Source: Pagrus major (taxonomy: Eukaryota > Chordata > Actinopteri > Spariformes > Sparidae). From it: a DNA stretch of 64,000 nt. Below the pieces are notes generated by a model. That model was not told the origin of the DNA and searched no databases. It saw only the letters and a list, made by a program, of their open reading frames with translations. A program made the position numbers and the translations under genes. The stretch lies in the NCBI RefSeq assembly GCF_040436345.1, contig NC_133221.1, forward strand, positions 24,994,665-25,058,664. The letters are read 5' to 3'. Positions within the stretch are counted from its first letter, which is position 1. Each line of letters opens with the position of its first letter. Below, piece after piece: positions 11,001-20,400 of the stretch.

Positions 11001-14000
11001 GCCTCCGTATGAATGGACGCACTGCACCAGTGTCGGTGTCCTTTTGTAGGCTTTAGAACGTCTTGAAAAATGGTTACAAAGGTTTCTATGTGCTATTGAT
11101 ATTAAAGCAGGCAAATGATACAAAGACAAAAGTCCATTTGTTCTTTTAAAGTGGGATATTAATTTGCAGATGGGTTTTTATCTTTTTATTCAGGAAGAGG
11201 AACTCTCACACCAGGCAAGGACCAGAGGACACCTACTTCTCCAGCTCAGGTAGACAACAAAATTCTCTTTTTATTTCACTCTATTCAATTTATTTGATTC
11301 ATTTGTGAACAGAAAACAATTTTCTTTCTTTTTGTCACAGAGCAATTGAAGCCTCTGAAGACCTACGTGGATCCACACACATACGAGGACCCCAACACAG
11401 CCATCCTGAAGTTTGCCACTGAAATCCACCCCAGCCACATAACCAAACAGAAAGTCATTGGAGCTGGTGAGTGACAGCTCTGCTCAGACAATCTGCTGTG
11501 GGGCTTAACTCTGAGATGTTGAAAGATTCTTCCAATCCTGAAAATTCGCTGTTTATATTGTGCTTTTCCCCAAGCTTAACGGGCTGAGTGACAGTGGTTA
11601 CTTTAGTGAGATTAACATCTAGTTGGCTGAGTTCTCACACAACAAGTTGAGACATTTTGTTGTGTGGCAACTCTTGGCTGTGGGATCTATGTGTTTTGGC
11701 TCACGTTGACGTTAACAATTACACAAAGAAAGTGTTGCAGAGACAGTATTTTGGAAGGATATCAGAGCACCTTCCCGGGCCCTGCCCAGATCTTTCATAC
11801 TTGATTCATTTATTCAAGTGCGACCACCTTTACCCTTTGAACCGGCAGTCTTTTCTCAATATACACCCCCTCCTCAGTTCCCACGACCGTGGCCCCCCCC
11901 TTCTCCTCATGTGACAGCTGATTCCCATGCTTTAACACCACAGGCCATCCACCAGTTATACAACATCGTCTCTCTCTCAACACCCAGCCAGAACACACCT
12001 CTGTGAGAGAGCCTCAGGCAAAACAGCCGCAGAGACTGCCTTGTTTTCATTCTGTTGCACAGCAAACCCCCTGCAGCTAGAAACGTGAGAAAACCTATCA
12101 GAGGCACATACCTCGGATATCTCTATCTCTCTAAAATTATTGTTGTCCTGCAGGGGAGTTTGGTGAGGTGTACCGCGGTATTCTGAAGGTGCCGGGGAGA
12201 AAAGAAGTAGCCGTGGCTATCAAGACGTTGAAACCGGGCTACACGGAGAAGCAGAGGCAGGACTTTCTGAGCGAGGCCTCCATCATGGGACAGTTCTCCC
12301 ACCAGAATATCATTCGTCTGGAGGGGGTGGTCACCAAATGTAAGGACTTCTGTGAGTTTTGGTCCCTTTTTTTATTCAACTATTCTCACATTTCTTTTGC
12401 CTGTTTTGGGCCAGTTCAGGCAATTAATTATTTCTTTTTTTTGTGTTTGTGCAGTCAAACATGCCATGATTGTGACAGAATACATGGAGAATGGAGCACT
12501 GGACAGGTACCTTCGGGTAAGTCTACCACATACCATTTTCTATGGGTGTAAATGTCTCTTCTTCAACTATGAAGGCACCAGAAATTTTAAGTTAAAGTTA
12601 TTTAGTTGCACTGAAATGTCATGTCTTACTAGTTAAAACAAGCATTTGTTACTGATGGTAGCAATGCTGGTGACCTGTCGGGTCTAAGATGTAATATACA
12701 CAATATTTTTTCAGACACTGGACTGGAAAATTGGGAAAAACTCCGATCTAGATCTATTTCCAGATTTATCATCTCTGTGTTTCTTCTTGTTTTGGTCACA
12801 AAACAAAAAATTAATCTGTGGTCATTTTCTCCTTTCAGGACCATGATGGCGAGTTTGCCTCCTTCCAGCTGGTGGGCATGCTGCGTGGCATCGCCGCGGG
12901 CATGAAGTACCTCTCTGACATGAGCTACGTCCACCGTGACCTAGCAGCCCGCAACATCCTCGTCAACAACACCCTGGAGTGCAAAGTGTCCGACTTCGGC
13001 CTGTCCCGGGTGCTGGAGGACGATCCTGAGGGGACGTACACCACAAGTGTAAGTAGTTATGGGACTTCCTGTTTGCTTAAGCAAGGGGTGCCAATGTTGG
13101 TTTTAAGATTCTTGAATCCTTTTTTGTTCCTCTGTCTCTAACTTGAAGTTTGTTTTCCCTGAACAGGGAGGTAAGATCCCCATTCGCTGGACGGCTCCAG
13201 AGGCAATAGCATACAGGAAGTTCACCTCAGCAAGCGATGTGTGGAGTTTTGGCATCGTCATGTGGGAGGTCATGGCCTTTGGAGAAAGGCCTTACTGGGA
13301 CATGAGTAACCATGAGGCAAGTTTCAGTGATTACAGTTTACAGATTGTACTTTCTCTGTGGTTTTGCTGTCAGAAGCAGTCCAAACTGATTATTATGTCA
13401 AACCTACCAGTGAGATGAAATCTAATTTGTCTCCTGAAAAACTTCTTACAGGTGATGAAGGCGATCAACGAGGCTTTTAGACTCCCGGCACCGATGGACT
13501 GTCCCTCAGCCGTCTACCAGCTGATGTTGCAGTGCTGGCTCCAGGATCGCTCTAAGAGGCCGCGGTTCGGAGACATCGTCAGCCTGCTGGACAAGCTGCT
13601 GCGGAGCCCCGAATCCCTGAAGACCATTGCAGACTTCGACCCACGGTAAGATTTATTTACATACCAGGCTCAGGGCTTGAAATGAATATTTTTCCAGTGC
13701 TGACCTCTCAGTAGCTGCCACTATCAGCAACCAGTTCTCAGAAACAACACTGGAATCCAAATTTTTGTAACACTGTTATTGTAAATTCAATTTTCAGTGT
13801 CACTTCTGCTACCTCTCTTTCATTTTTCCTTATTGTGGATCTTATCTGCTTCTGCAGCGTAAAACCCTGATAATATACACCCAAGGTCATGTGTTCTCCG
13901 CCAAGAAGCAGAACTCTGCTCAACTTTTGAAAGAGCTCTGTTAGCCTGAAAAGACACAACAGTATTTTCATTAGTAGCCACATTCTGACTTAAGTCGTAA

Positions 14001-16738
14001 AAATGGAGACCTGTGCAATGTAAATTGATGTTTGCCTTTAAACTTGCTTTGACCAGACTTTATACTCCTGCTTTTTTATTATAAATTGTCCATTTTAAGA
14101 CAGTTGGCAGTCAGGGTAGAAACAAGATAGGGGACAGAGGAAGGGGTATGATATGCAGGCTGCAGTCAAACCGGGGGACATTGTAGTAGTCTTCATGTCT
14201 CTTTCACTCTCCAGACCTGTCTAACTTCGCTCAAAACTTGACATGGACTGGTCTCTACTGACTTGAAATTTGGACTTGTCTTGGCTGAGTCAAGACATGA
14301 CTTGGAAATTTTGACCTTTGACCTTATTTGACCCGAGTCTTGACTTGGACTTGTATTGTCCTACTTGAGACTTCAGCAGGACATTTCCTATTTGATTTGG
14401 TCTTGTCTATATCGACTTAAAATTTGACTCTGACTTCTCAACTGACTTGAAACTTCCATCTGTACTGACTTTAGACTTCACTTGGACATTTTTTGGACTT
14501 GACGTTGTCTTGTCCCACTTGAAACTTGGTTTGGACTTTTCAACTGACTTAAAACTTGGACTTGACGACCCGACTTGATGATGTGACGTGGACATTTCTT
14601 GATCAACTTGAGGCTTGAGTTGGACTTGTTTGACTTCACCTGGACCTGCTTCAAAACACTCTGGCAGCAGCTCCCCATTTACTGTAAGTTAAAATGAGGC
14701 TGTGTATTTATGGTTGTTTGGTGCAGAGAGGGGAATGGCTTTAAGATGTTCTACTTAAACCATTAAAAGGACCTACTGACACCTTGCCTTCCAGGCTAAT
14801 GGAAGAAATGTGTGTTCACTCCTGGCAGCTCTGCGTTCTGTAATTGTGTGCCTGAATGCATATTTTATCCTTTGTGAGGGAGCATTAAAGCCAGGAACGG
14901 TGAGAAAGGACAAAAGGCTGTCGTGCTCGTATCTTGATCTGCTCTCGCCCTGACTGCTCCAACTGGTTTTTATCACTCACTGGTTTCCTGAGTAGTAATT
15001 ACAGTTCTCAGTCATCTGCCTTTGTTGTGGGAAAGCTGTTGATAATTATCATTTGGATCTACTTTTCTCTGCTTGCAGCGTATCCATCCGCCTGCCCAGC
15101 ACCAGCGGCTCGGACGGTTCCCCCTTCAGGTCGGTGTCGGAGTGGCTGGAGTCCATCAAGATGAGTCAGTACAGCGAGAACTTCGCTTGCGCCGGGGTCG
15201 TCACCATGGACCAGGTCCTGCAGATGAAGAATGAGTAAGTGGGACATGACTCCAGATTTGGTGACACCACATGTTAATTTTAGATTTGTTCATTTTATTG
15301 ACTTGTTAAGCATATTCTTGGCGAGGAAGAGAAACATTATGTTGTCAAATTATGCCATGAATTAAAACCTATAAAAAATATTCCACAAAGATGTTTCTCC
15401 TCCCGACATGAAGTCTATTATGAACTTCCCAGTAGTAGTTTATGCATTTGTTTTCCTAAAAACTTTGTAACAGCCAGCAGAATAGTTTTCGCACAATATA
15501 ATCTCCAACCTCAGTTACAACTTGAGAAATGTTTGAGATGGAAAAAGTAATGGAGGGAAGGAGAAGGAGTGGGCTCATTTGTGGTAGACTGGTGGTGGTG
15601 GCTTGTGGTCACTGCAGTCCTTATTCTTCTTTCCTCTCTTCGTTCTTCCTCTCATCCCTCCCTTTGCCCTGGGCAGCACTTTTGCTTAGAGCCCCCGAAA
15701 ACCACCAGTTTTGTCTGTTAAGGGCAAAGGCCCTTTTGTGGTTTCTGCGACATTAAAGGAAGGAAAGGAGGAGGAGAGAATAGTCTGAGGAACAGGAGAG
15801 CAGGAGATTAAGGAACTGAAATAGATGGACGAGATTTGAAGCCCCGTAGTCGGCACATTTGTGCTTCTAGAAAGATTGAAGAGGTGCGCTGAGAATGTAC
15901 CCCCTGAACTCATCACAGGGTATTTCAAGGTAATTGGATCTCCTCAGATGTGTAGGAGCGCCGAGGGCACATTTTGATGAAATCGACTCAACCTTTTTGG
16001 AAAAAAAGACTCAGTGAAGCCCATAATATGAGGTTGTGTAGGGGCAATGATGAGGGCCAGAGCTTTTCCTAACCGCGTGACCCCCCCCCCTCCACTGCCA
16101 TGGTATACCTACCTCAGTCGGTGATTTGGGAAGATGGGCAGACTGTAAGGCAGACGACAAACCCTTTTGAAGTATTTGTCATACAGAATGGTGTGATTCC
16201 ACGGCCCCGCATTTCCATCTCAGGGCATCTGGTAGCACTCTCGGAAAACCAGCAGTTATTTACAACCCACCCTCTGCTCGCCAGACAAGTGATTCATGGT
16301 CAACTGGGAGAATCCTCGTTAAGTAATTAAAGCTGTAATTAAGGCTTTGACTTTAGACTGCTGTGTTGCAGGGCTCTTGCAGATTTGCCTCATGTGCCCG
16401 TGAAGAACGAAACCCTCAGTATTTCAGTTTAAAGTCAAAGATTTATACTATCTTGGAGCACAGCCCACCCTACTGTACTGGTTTAGCAGTCAAACTAAAC
16501 ATGAATAGGCTTTTTATCACCTCTGACGAGTGAGTTATTACTACAAGACAGGAAGGATGTGCAAGGATGTATGAAAAGTGTTGGAATGAGGCCAAAGTGT
16601 AAATCTTATATGCTGTCTTTTTTTCACAGGGATATTAAGAACATCGGGGTGAGGCTGCCCGGCCATTTGAAAAGAATCGCCTACAGCATCCTGGGCTTAA
16701 AGGACCAGACGAGCACCCTGAGCGTGTTTGCTGTGTGA
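7884..16738 (+). CDS. epha2: Ephrin type-A receptor 2 (EphA2), 3' 14 exons; 5' end outside window
   Basis: Receptor tyrosine kinase of the plasma membrane that binds ephrin-A ligands on neighbouring cells. Coding exons: 7884-8039, 8749-9099, 9321-9445, 10151-10316, 10405-10504, 11194-11249, 11341-11466, 12154-12339, 12455-12516, 12839-13048, 13167-13316, 13452-13645, 15079-15234, 16630-16738. They total 2147 nt, stay in phase, and give 714 residues. Domain order: EGF-like, two FN3, membrane helix, juxtamembrane [10 protein letters not shown], kinase (GAGEFGEV loop, catalytic Lys codon 12222-12224, HRD Asp 12938-12940, DFG Asp 12992-12994), SAM. Kinase and SAM sequence ([23 protein letters not shown]) match EPHA2 better than other Eph receptors, and fam131c and clcnk downstream repeat the human neighbourhood. 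The ligand-binding exons are not in 1-7883. Teleosts can carry epha2a and epha2b; I cannot tell which this is. Confidence 0.96.
8040..8748 (+). other. epha2 intron with degenerate repeat sequence
   Basis: No coding sequence. Holds a GGGTTAGGG-rich patch at 8150-8215 and AT-rich ATATC/GATAT repeats around 8095-8590 that resemble a decayed dispersed element. Confidence 0.6.
8749..9099 (+). CDS. epha2: epha2 exon: first fibronectin type III domain
   Basis: Acceptor gttcatcag, donor cag|gtgaga; 351 nt. Encodes [25 protein letters not shown], the [15 protein letters not shown] cysteine motif and [13 protein letters not shown], all typical of Eph FN3-1. It holds an N-glycosylation sequon at Asn-Tyr-Thr. 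Confidence 0.96.
9321..9445 (+). CDS. epha2: epha2 exon: second FN3 domain, first part
   Basis: Acceptor ctgtcctcag, donor aag|gtgcgt; 125 nt, ends in phase 0. Encodes [15 protein letters not shown], then SLSWDV and RYELTYRKK. Confidence 0.95.
9446..10150 (+). other. epha2 intron containing a MITE-like fragment
   Basis: No exon. A dispersed repeat fragment begins near 9552 and runs to about 9790; an ACGTAA-rich stretch follows at 9830-9890. Confidence 0.6.
9552..9790 (+). mobile_element. Nonautonomous teleost repeat fragment, copy 1
   Basis: Begins TTAAGGACACATATTATGCTC, the inverted form of the GAGCATAATAT terminus seen near 58090. It shares the 20-mer ending CCAATCAGAGCAG with that copy (here 9743-9762). 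I recall this pattern from common teleost repeats; the family name is not known to me. Confidence 0.5.
10151..10316 (+). CDS. epha2: epha2 exon: second FN3 domain, second part
   Basis: Acceptor tttcttccag, donor cag|gtatgg; 166 nt. Encodes [37 protein letters not shown] and the stalk before the membrane. Confidence 0.95.
10405..10504 (+). CDS. epha2: epha2 exon: transmembrane helix
   Basis: Acceptor tctttccag, donor acg|gtcagt; 100 nt. Encodes a hydrophobic stretch ([20 protein letters not shown]) followed by the LFLRRR stop-transfer signal. Confidence 0.95.
11194..11249 (+). CDS. epha2: epha2 exon: cytosolic juxtamembrane start
   Basis: Acceptor tttttattcag, donor cag|gtagac; 56 nt micro-exon. 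Encodes [19 protein letters not shown]. Phases on both sides fit the neighbouring exons. Confidence 0.93.
11341..11466 (+). CDS. epha2: epha2 exon: juxtamembrane tyrosines and start of kinase
   Basis: Acceptor tttgtcacag, donor ctg|gtgagt; 126 nt. Encodes [11 protein letters not shown], whose two tyrosines are the Eph autophosphorylation sites that relieve juxtamembrane inhibition, and ends in KQKVIGAG at the glycine-rich loop. Confidence 0.96.
12154..12339 (+). CDS. epha2: epha2 exon: kinase N-lobe
   Basis: Acceptor gttgtcctgcag, donor aat|gtaagg; 186 nt, as I recall for human. Encodes [16 protein letters not shown] (beta-3 lysine), the alpha-C region and [16 protein letters not shown] second GT 15 nt further on was rejected because only the first donor keeps the next exon in phase. 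Confidence 0.96.
12455..12516 (+). CDS. epha2: epha2 exon: kinase hinge
   Basis: Acceptor gtttgtgcag, donor cgg|gtaagt; 62 nt. Encodes [20 protein letters not shown], including the TEYMENG hinge with the Eph threonine gatekeeper. Confidence 0.95.
12517..12838 (+). other. epha2 intron, nothing recognised
   Basis: 322 nt with normal splice ends (gtaagt ... ttcag) and no repeat or regulatory signal that I can identify. Confidence 0.7.
12839..13048 (+). CDS. epha2: epha2 exon: kinase catalytic and activation loops
   Basis: Acceptor ctcctttcag, donor agt|gtaagt; 210 nt. Encodes [28 protein letters not shown] (catalytic Asp), [15 protein letters not shown] and the activation-loop TYTTS. Confidence 0.97.
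13167..13316 (+). CDS. epha2: epha2 exon: kinase C-lobe; ends at a GC donor
   Basis: Acceptor ccctgaacag; 150 nt. Encodes [35 protein letters not shown] and the codons for NHE. The next exon starts with VMKAI, so the intron must begin directly after GAG with gcaagt: a GC-AG intron. The first GT after it would shift the frame. Confidence 0.95.
13452..13645 (+). CDS. epha2: epha2 exon: kinase C-lobe end
   Basis: Acceptor cttcttacag, donor acg|gtaaga; 194 nt. Encodes [35 protein letters not shown] and the kinase-SAM linker ADFDPR. Confidence 0.96.
13646..15078 (+). other. epha2 intron with GACTTGG-type minisatellite
   Basis: Non-coding. The middle third (about 14210-14655) is a degenerate short-unit repeat; the rest shows no feature I recognise. 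Confidence 0.7.
14210..14655 (+). repeat. Degenerate ACTTGGACTTG minisatellite
   Basis: Dozens of variants of GACTTG, ACTTGGA, ACTTGAAACTTG occur with an irregular 9-18 bp spacing over ~440 bp. All are biased to the same strand, so a chance open frame on the minus strand reads as a Lys/Ser repeat. Confidence 0.85.
15079..15234 (+). CDS. epha2: epha2 exon: linker serine and SAM domain start
   Basis: Acceptor ctgcttgcag, donor atga|gtaagt; 156 nt. Encodes [13 protein letters not shown]. The serine codon 15083-15085 is the counterpart of human Ser897, the AKT/RSK site for ligand-independent signalling. SAM helices begin at [11 protein letters not shown]. Confidence 0.96.
   Translation, partial: RIHPPAQHQRLGRFPLQVGVGVAGVHQDESVQRELRLRRGRHHGPGPADEE
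15235..16629 (+). other. epha2 last intron, nothing recognised
   Basis: 1.4 kb between the two SAM exons. It contains a C9-10 run at 16080-16090 and purine-rich sequence around 15530-15800. No exon, RNA gene or mobile element is recognised. Confidence 0.65.
16630..16738 (+). CDS. epha2: epha2 last coding exon: SAM end and PDZ-binding tail
   Basis: Acceptor ttttttcacag; stop TGA at 16736-16738. Encodes [27 protein letters not shown] and a C-terminus SVFAV. Hydrophobic residues at positions 0 and -2 fit a class II PDZ-binding tail; from memory the human tail is VGIPI. Confidence 0.96.
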
Positions 16739-18515
16739 TTGTGACAGCGAAAGGGAATAAAATTCGGGGAAGGGACGCAGGCAGCCCTTTGAACTCTAAG
16801 CTGAGCTGGAGCAAAACTGCAGGGACGGCTTTGGATCGGCAGGACCAAGAGAACTGTGCCATCCTTTGGGGCCGACTGAATCAGACTGACTTACTGTACA
16901 TTTTTGATTTCTTCATCTTATCCACACGGGAATCGAGCAAATATACAACAATAGATGTATCAAGTAGACTCTGTATATTTAGATATCTATTTTATTACCC
17001 ATGTCGTCTGTACAGATACAATTCATCGCTCATGCATTTATTTTTTTTTCTCTTCATTTCGCATTCCTGCTTTATAAAAATCAACAATCAAACCAGTTCT
17101 GGGAAAAGCTTCAGAATTGCACCCAGAGCTTGTTGCGTCAGTTACGAAACAAACAAGGGAAGCACAGTAAGTGTGATAGCATGGGAGAGTCCAGCCCTAG
17201 CTCAGGTTGTGGTCGGTGCTGATGTCACTATGTTTCCCTTAAATTGGCACTTTGGTCCATTTCTTGTCAGACCAATGAGGATGGAGCGTCTAGCGGGCTG
17301 AAATGAGCTTGAGCTGGCCCAGTTAAGTTAAAGAGTTTGGTGTGTAGACGCAGATGGACTTGGTGTTGTTTTTGGCCTTCTGCTGGCTCTGCGCAGAAAT
17401 TAAGCTATGATCATATAAGTGATGTTATATGAAAAAAAGAGAGGATATATATGAGGTACTTTGTGTGTACAGATTCACTTTTTTTTTTTGTTTCTTTGTG
17501 TTTGGGAAATTTACCAAAGACAACTTCTAATGTAGCACTTGGATTTAGAGAATCTCGTTATCTTGGTTTGTCGCAGAATCGCAAGAAAAGGGCTATTACA
17601 CAAAAAAATCCTGAATGAATTGAAATGATATGGACGTGTGAATGGAATGAAATTAGAATGCAATTCGTCTGTTTGTAGCACGACAGCAATGAGGAGGAAG
17701 CGTTTGCCAGAATGCAAATACCCTGAAAAAAAAGGCCTTAAAGATGATGACTCTTGTTGTGGTTGAGATGATTTCAGACTTAATAATAGTTTGGTTTGCA
17801 ATTTCAACGTCTCATTTAGTTTTATAGAAGCTGTTAAAAAAAAAGAAAACTCATTCATATTTCTGTTGACGGGATGAAACTGTGTGCTTTGACAATGTAG
17901 AGCTCGACTCGTTCCAGACATTTAAAGACATTTTAAAGTGCCTGTTTGTGGAACATTAGCGTGTGTGTGTAGCGGACAGTTTCCCCAGTGCTCTTAATTG
18001 ATGACTGCAAATCATTGTGTTACTGATGTACACCTTCCTTTACTTGAATTTTGACTGTGTTTTCAAATGTATCTATGATTCTTCTGTAGCTGATAGATCC
18101 ATCTTTGGAAAAGGGATTTTTTAAATTGTTTTACTGGTTGCAAATGCATTTACATTTTGTATGATTTCACTATCTACCATATTACCAAACTGATTATTTT
18201 TCTATCACTTTCCAAAGCGGTGTCTCCTACTTTTGCTGCCTTTCCAAACATCTTGAGAGTTCCTTCATCAAAGAGCAAACTTCCTTCCTTTTTTGCCTGT
18301 TGTTTTATACTGTATTTAATAGCCTATTTATTTTTTACTTTTATTTATTTATACTGATAAAAACACTGAGCTGGAATTGTAATTGAAGGTTGTTCTCTCA
18401 TTTTCTCAATAATAAAAAAAAAAGAAAAGCTCTAATGTCCCTCTTTTAATCCTGAATTATTCAAAAATTGTTTTTCTTGCATTTGTGGAGCAATAAAGTC
18501 TAAAAATGAATCTGG
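16739..18515 (+). other. epha2: epha2 3' UTR with two late poly(A) signals
   Basis: No coding potential follows the stop. AATAAA hexamers sit at 18411-18416 and 18492-18497, so the UTR is about 1.7-1.8 kb. A TTATTTATT AU-rich nonamer at 18341-18349 could affect mRNA stability. The AATAAA at 16756, 18 nt after the stop, is probably too early to be used. The exact cleavage site is not visible. Confidence 0.75.
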
Positions 18516-18660
18516 CACAGTCTACTGTATGATTGACACTAAACAAAGCACAGGAATGCTGGATTTGTTTTGAGCGGTGCCAGGATGTTTATACTTCCAC
18601 CTGGATATCCTTATAATGCTGCTGCGTGCTTTAATGCCAGAGTTAGAACCTGTAATAAAC

Positions 18661-18665
<5 letters not shown>

Positions 18666-18749
<84 letters not shown>
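18666..18749 (+). repeat. (CA)n microsatellite, 42 units
   Basis: Uninterrupted CA run of 84 nt just beyond the epha2 poly(A) signals, ending in a short ACAG tail. Confidence 0.98.
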
Positions 18750-18753
<4 letters not shown>

Positions 18754-19139
18754 GACACTTATTGTACAAACCACACATCAACATTTCCACCACTGAGAAC
18801 ATTTTATTAGATTTGTATTGTGTAATCGAATCAACCAGATATTACACGAGATGAAAGTAAACTTAGAAATCTCAGATTTAGCTCTGATGTTTGTATTAAA
18901 CAGAGGTCACTGAGATTGGCCACTTGATTACTTTTGCCTGGGAAATGACCTGCTGTGACCAACATGTTCTTCTCCCATGAACTCTTCTGTCATGTTACAG
19001 TTGAAGTCAGATGTGAAGTTCTGCCTTCCCACTTCATAAATTACAGTGGAACGAACATTTATATTGGAACTATCAAAATAAGGACTAGAGGAATATTTCA
19101 AGCTACATCTAGCAATTTTCAATTTTATCTTGTGACAAA

Positions 19140-19470
19140 TCTGTCCTTATGGTCTGGTTAGCTTTAGGCACAAAAAACACTTAGTTACGGTTTGGAAAAG
19201 ATCATATTTTGGCTTTTTGGTCGCCACAAACACGGCTGGAGATTCCCCAAGGGCTTGTTGAAAACACCCAGTTTTTGTGCCAACAACACAGCTGGAGATG
19301 CCCCAGCTTCTCGTTAAAAATACCCTGGTTTTGTTGCCATAAAAACCACTGGAAATTGTCCAGAGGTCTCCTTAAAAATATCAAGTGATGTCACACTATA
19401 AATGTTGAAACACAGTCTCGAACTGCAGCCACTGTCATAAGTATGTAATGTAAATGTGATATGACACGTG
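19140..19470 (+). repeat. Dispersed repeat with internal ~57-bp tandem units, copy 1
   Basis: Contains TCTGGTTAGCTTTAGGCAC, then three head-to-tail units, each with GCCA(C/A)AA, a variant of ACGGCTGGAGATTCCCC and a TTAAAAATA-type end, then ATGTAATGTAAATGTGATA. The same block order recurs at 20108 and, shortened, at 37762. Confidence 0.7.
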
Positions 19471-20107
19471 TTGTAGAAATGTCAGACATCAGAGATTCTG
19501 CATTTCTAAATACAGTGAATTGACCCTTTACATTGGTGCTCTGAGTATCATATTAAGGATAAGAAATGTTAAATATTTTAAGATACTTGTGGCATAAATA
19601 TGGACTCACACCTCAATATTGCATATCTGTAACATATTCCAACCCAGTCGCCATAATAAATACAGGCTAAGTTAATTTTCTGCAACCATAACTTTCCATT
19701 TCTTTACATTCACTTACCAGACAAATTCACAATAATGATATTTTCTATAGAAATAAAAAAAGGAGCAAGAAATCTAATCTTTCTTTATCTTTTTCTTCCT
19801 GTGTGTTTTGTCTCTCTCAAACTCTGAGTGTACGGAGGTGGAGAGAGTCTGTAATCATAACTGTAAAAAGAAAGGTGTATAGAAAGAAAAATTACACTCT
19901 AATCACAAAATGACTACAATTCTAATGAAAAGGCAACAGATGAACTCATGAACAAAACATGCACAAGGCCAAACATCTTTGCTGGATTATTCACACAATA
20001 TTATCATATGCGTATTATTATTAACACAATATAAATATTTCAATTTCTTATATCACCATTATCATGAATATCGCGACGCCCCCTAGGTTCAAATTTCAAT
20101 TTTATGT

Positions 20108-20400
20108 TATGCTTATGATCTGGTCAGGTTTAGGCACAAAACCCACCTGGTTAGAATTGGGAAGACATCATTTTTTGGCTTAAAACACCTGTTTTGGTCA
20201 CCACAAACACTGGGGATGTACCGAAAATCCATTTTTGTTGGCGTAAACACGGCTGGAAGTTGTCTCGAGGTCAAAATGGAGGTTAAAAATAATCAGCAGT
20301 TTCACACTTACAAATGCTGAAACTCAGGCGCGAGGTCACTGTTATAAACATGTAATGTAAATGTGATACGACACTACGGCAGAAATGTCACGTTTCAGTT
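20108..20400 (+). repeat. Dispersed repeat with internal tandem units, copy 2
   Basis: Shares TCTGGTCAGGTTTAGGCAC, ACGGCTGGAAGTTGTC, TTAAAAATAATCA and ATGTAATGTAAATGTGATA with the copy at 19140, with fewer internal units. Confidence 0.7.

Larger units (their letters stand above)
10505..12153 (+). other. epha2 introns around the two juxtamembrane exons
   Basis: Apart from exons 11194-11249 and 11341-11466 the stretch is intronic: 10505-11193, 11250-11340 and 11467-12153. Nothing recognisable is seen in these introns beyond splice signals and T/C-rich tracts. Confidence 0.7.

Noticed and set aside
12340..12354. Alternative donor at gactt ct|gtgagt for the epha2 N-lobe exon
   Set aside because: Using it would add 15 nt (TGTAAGGACTTCT...), inserting residues absent from Eph kinases; the earlier gtaagg donor gives the conserved VTKFKH junction.
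16756..16761. AATAAA right after the epha2 stop
   Set aside because: It would leave an almost absent 3' UTR; two well-placed signals occur near 18.4-18.5 kb.
16735..17301. 188-codon open frame after epha2
   Set aside because: It begins inside the epha2 stop region and runs through the 3' UTR with no similarity or codon bias.
18522..18854. Open frames reading as Cys-Val or Thr-His repeats
   Set aside because: They are translations of the (CA)42 microsatellite, which is open in several frames by composition.
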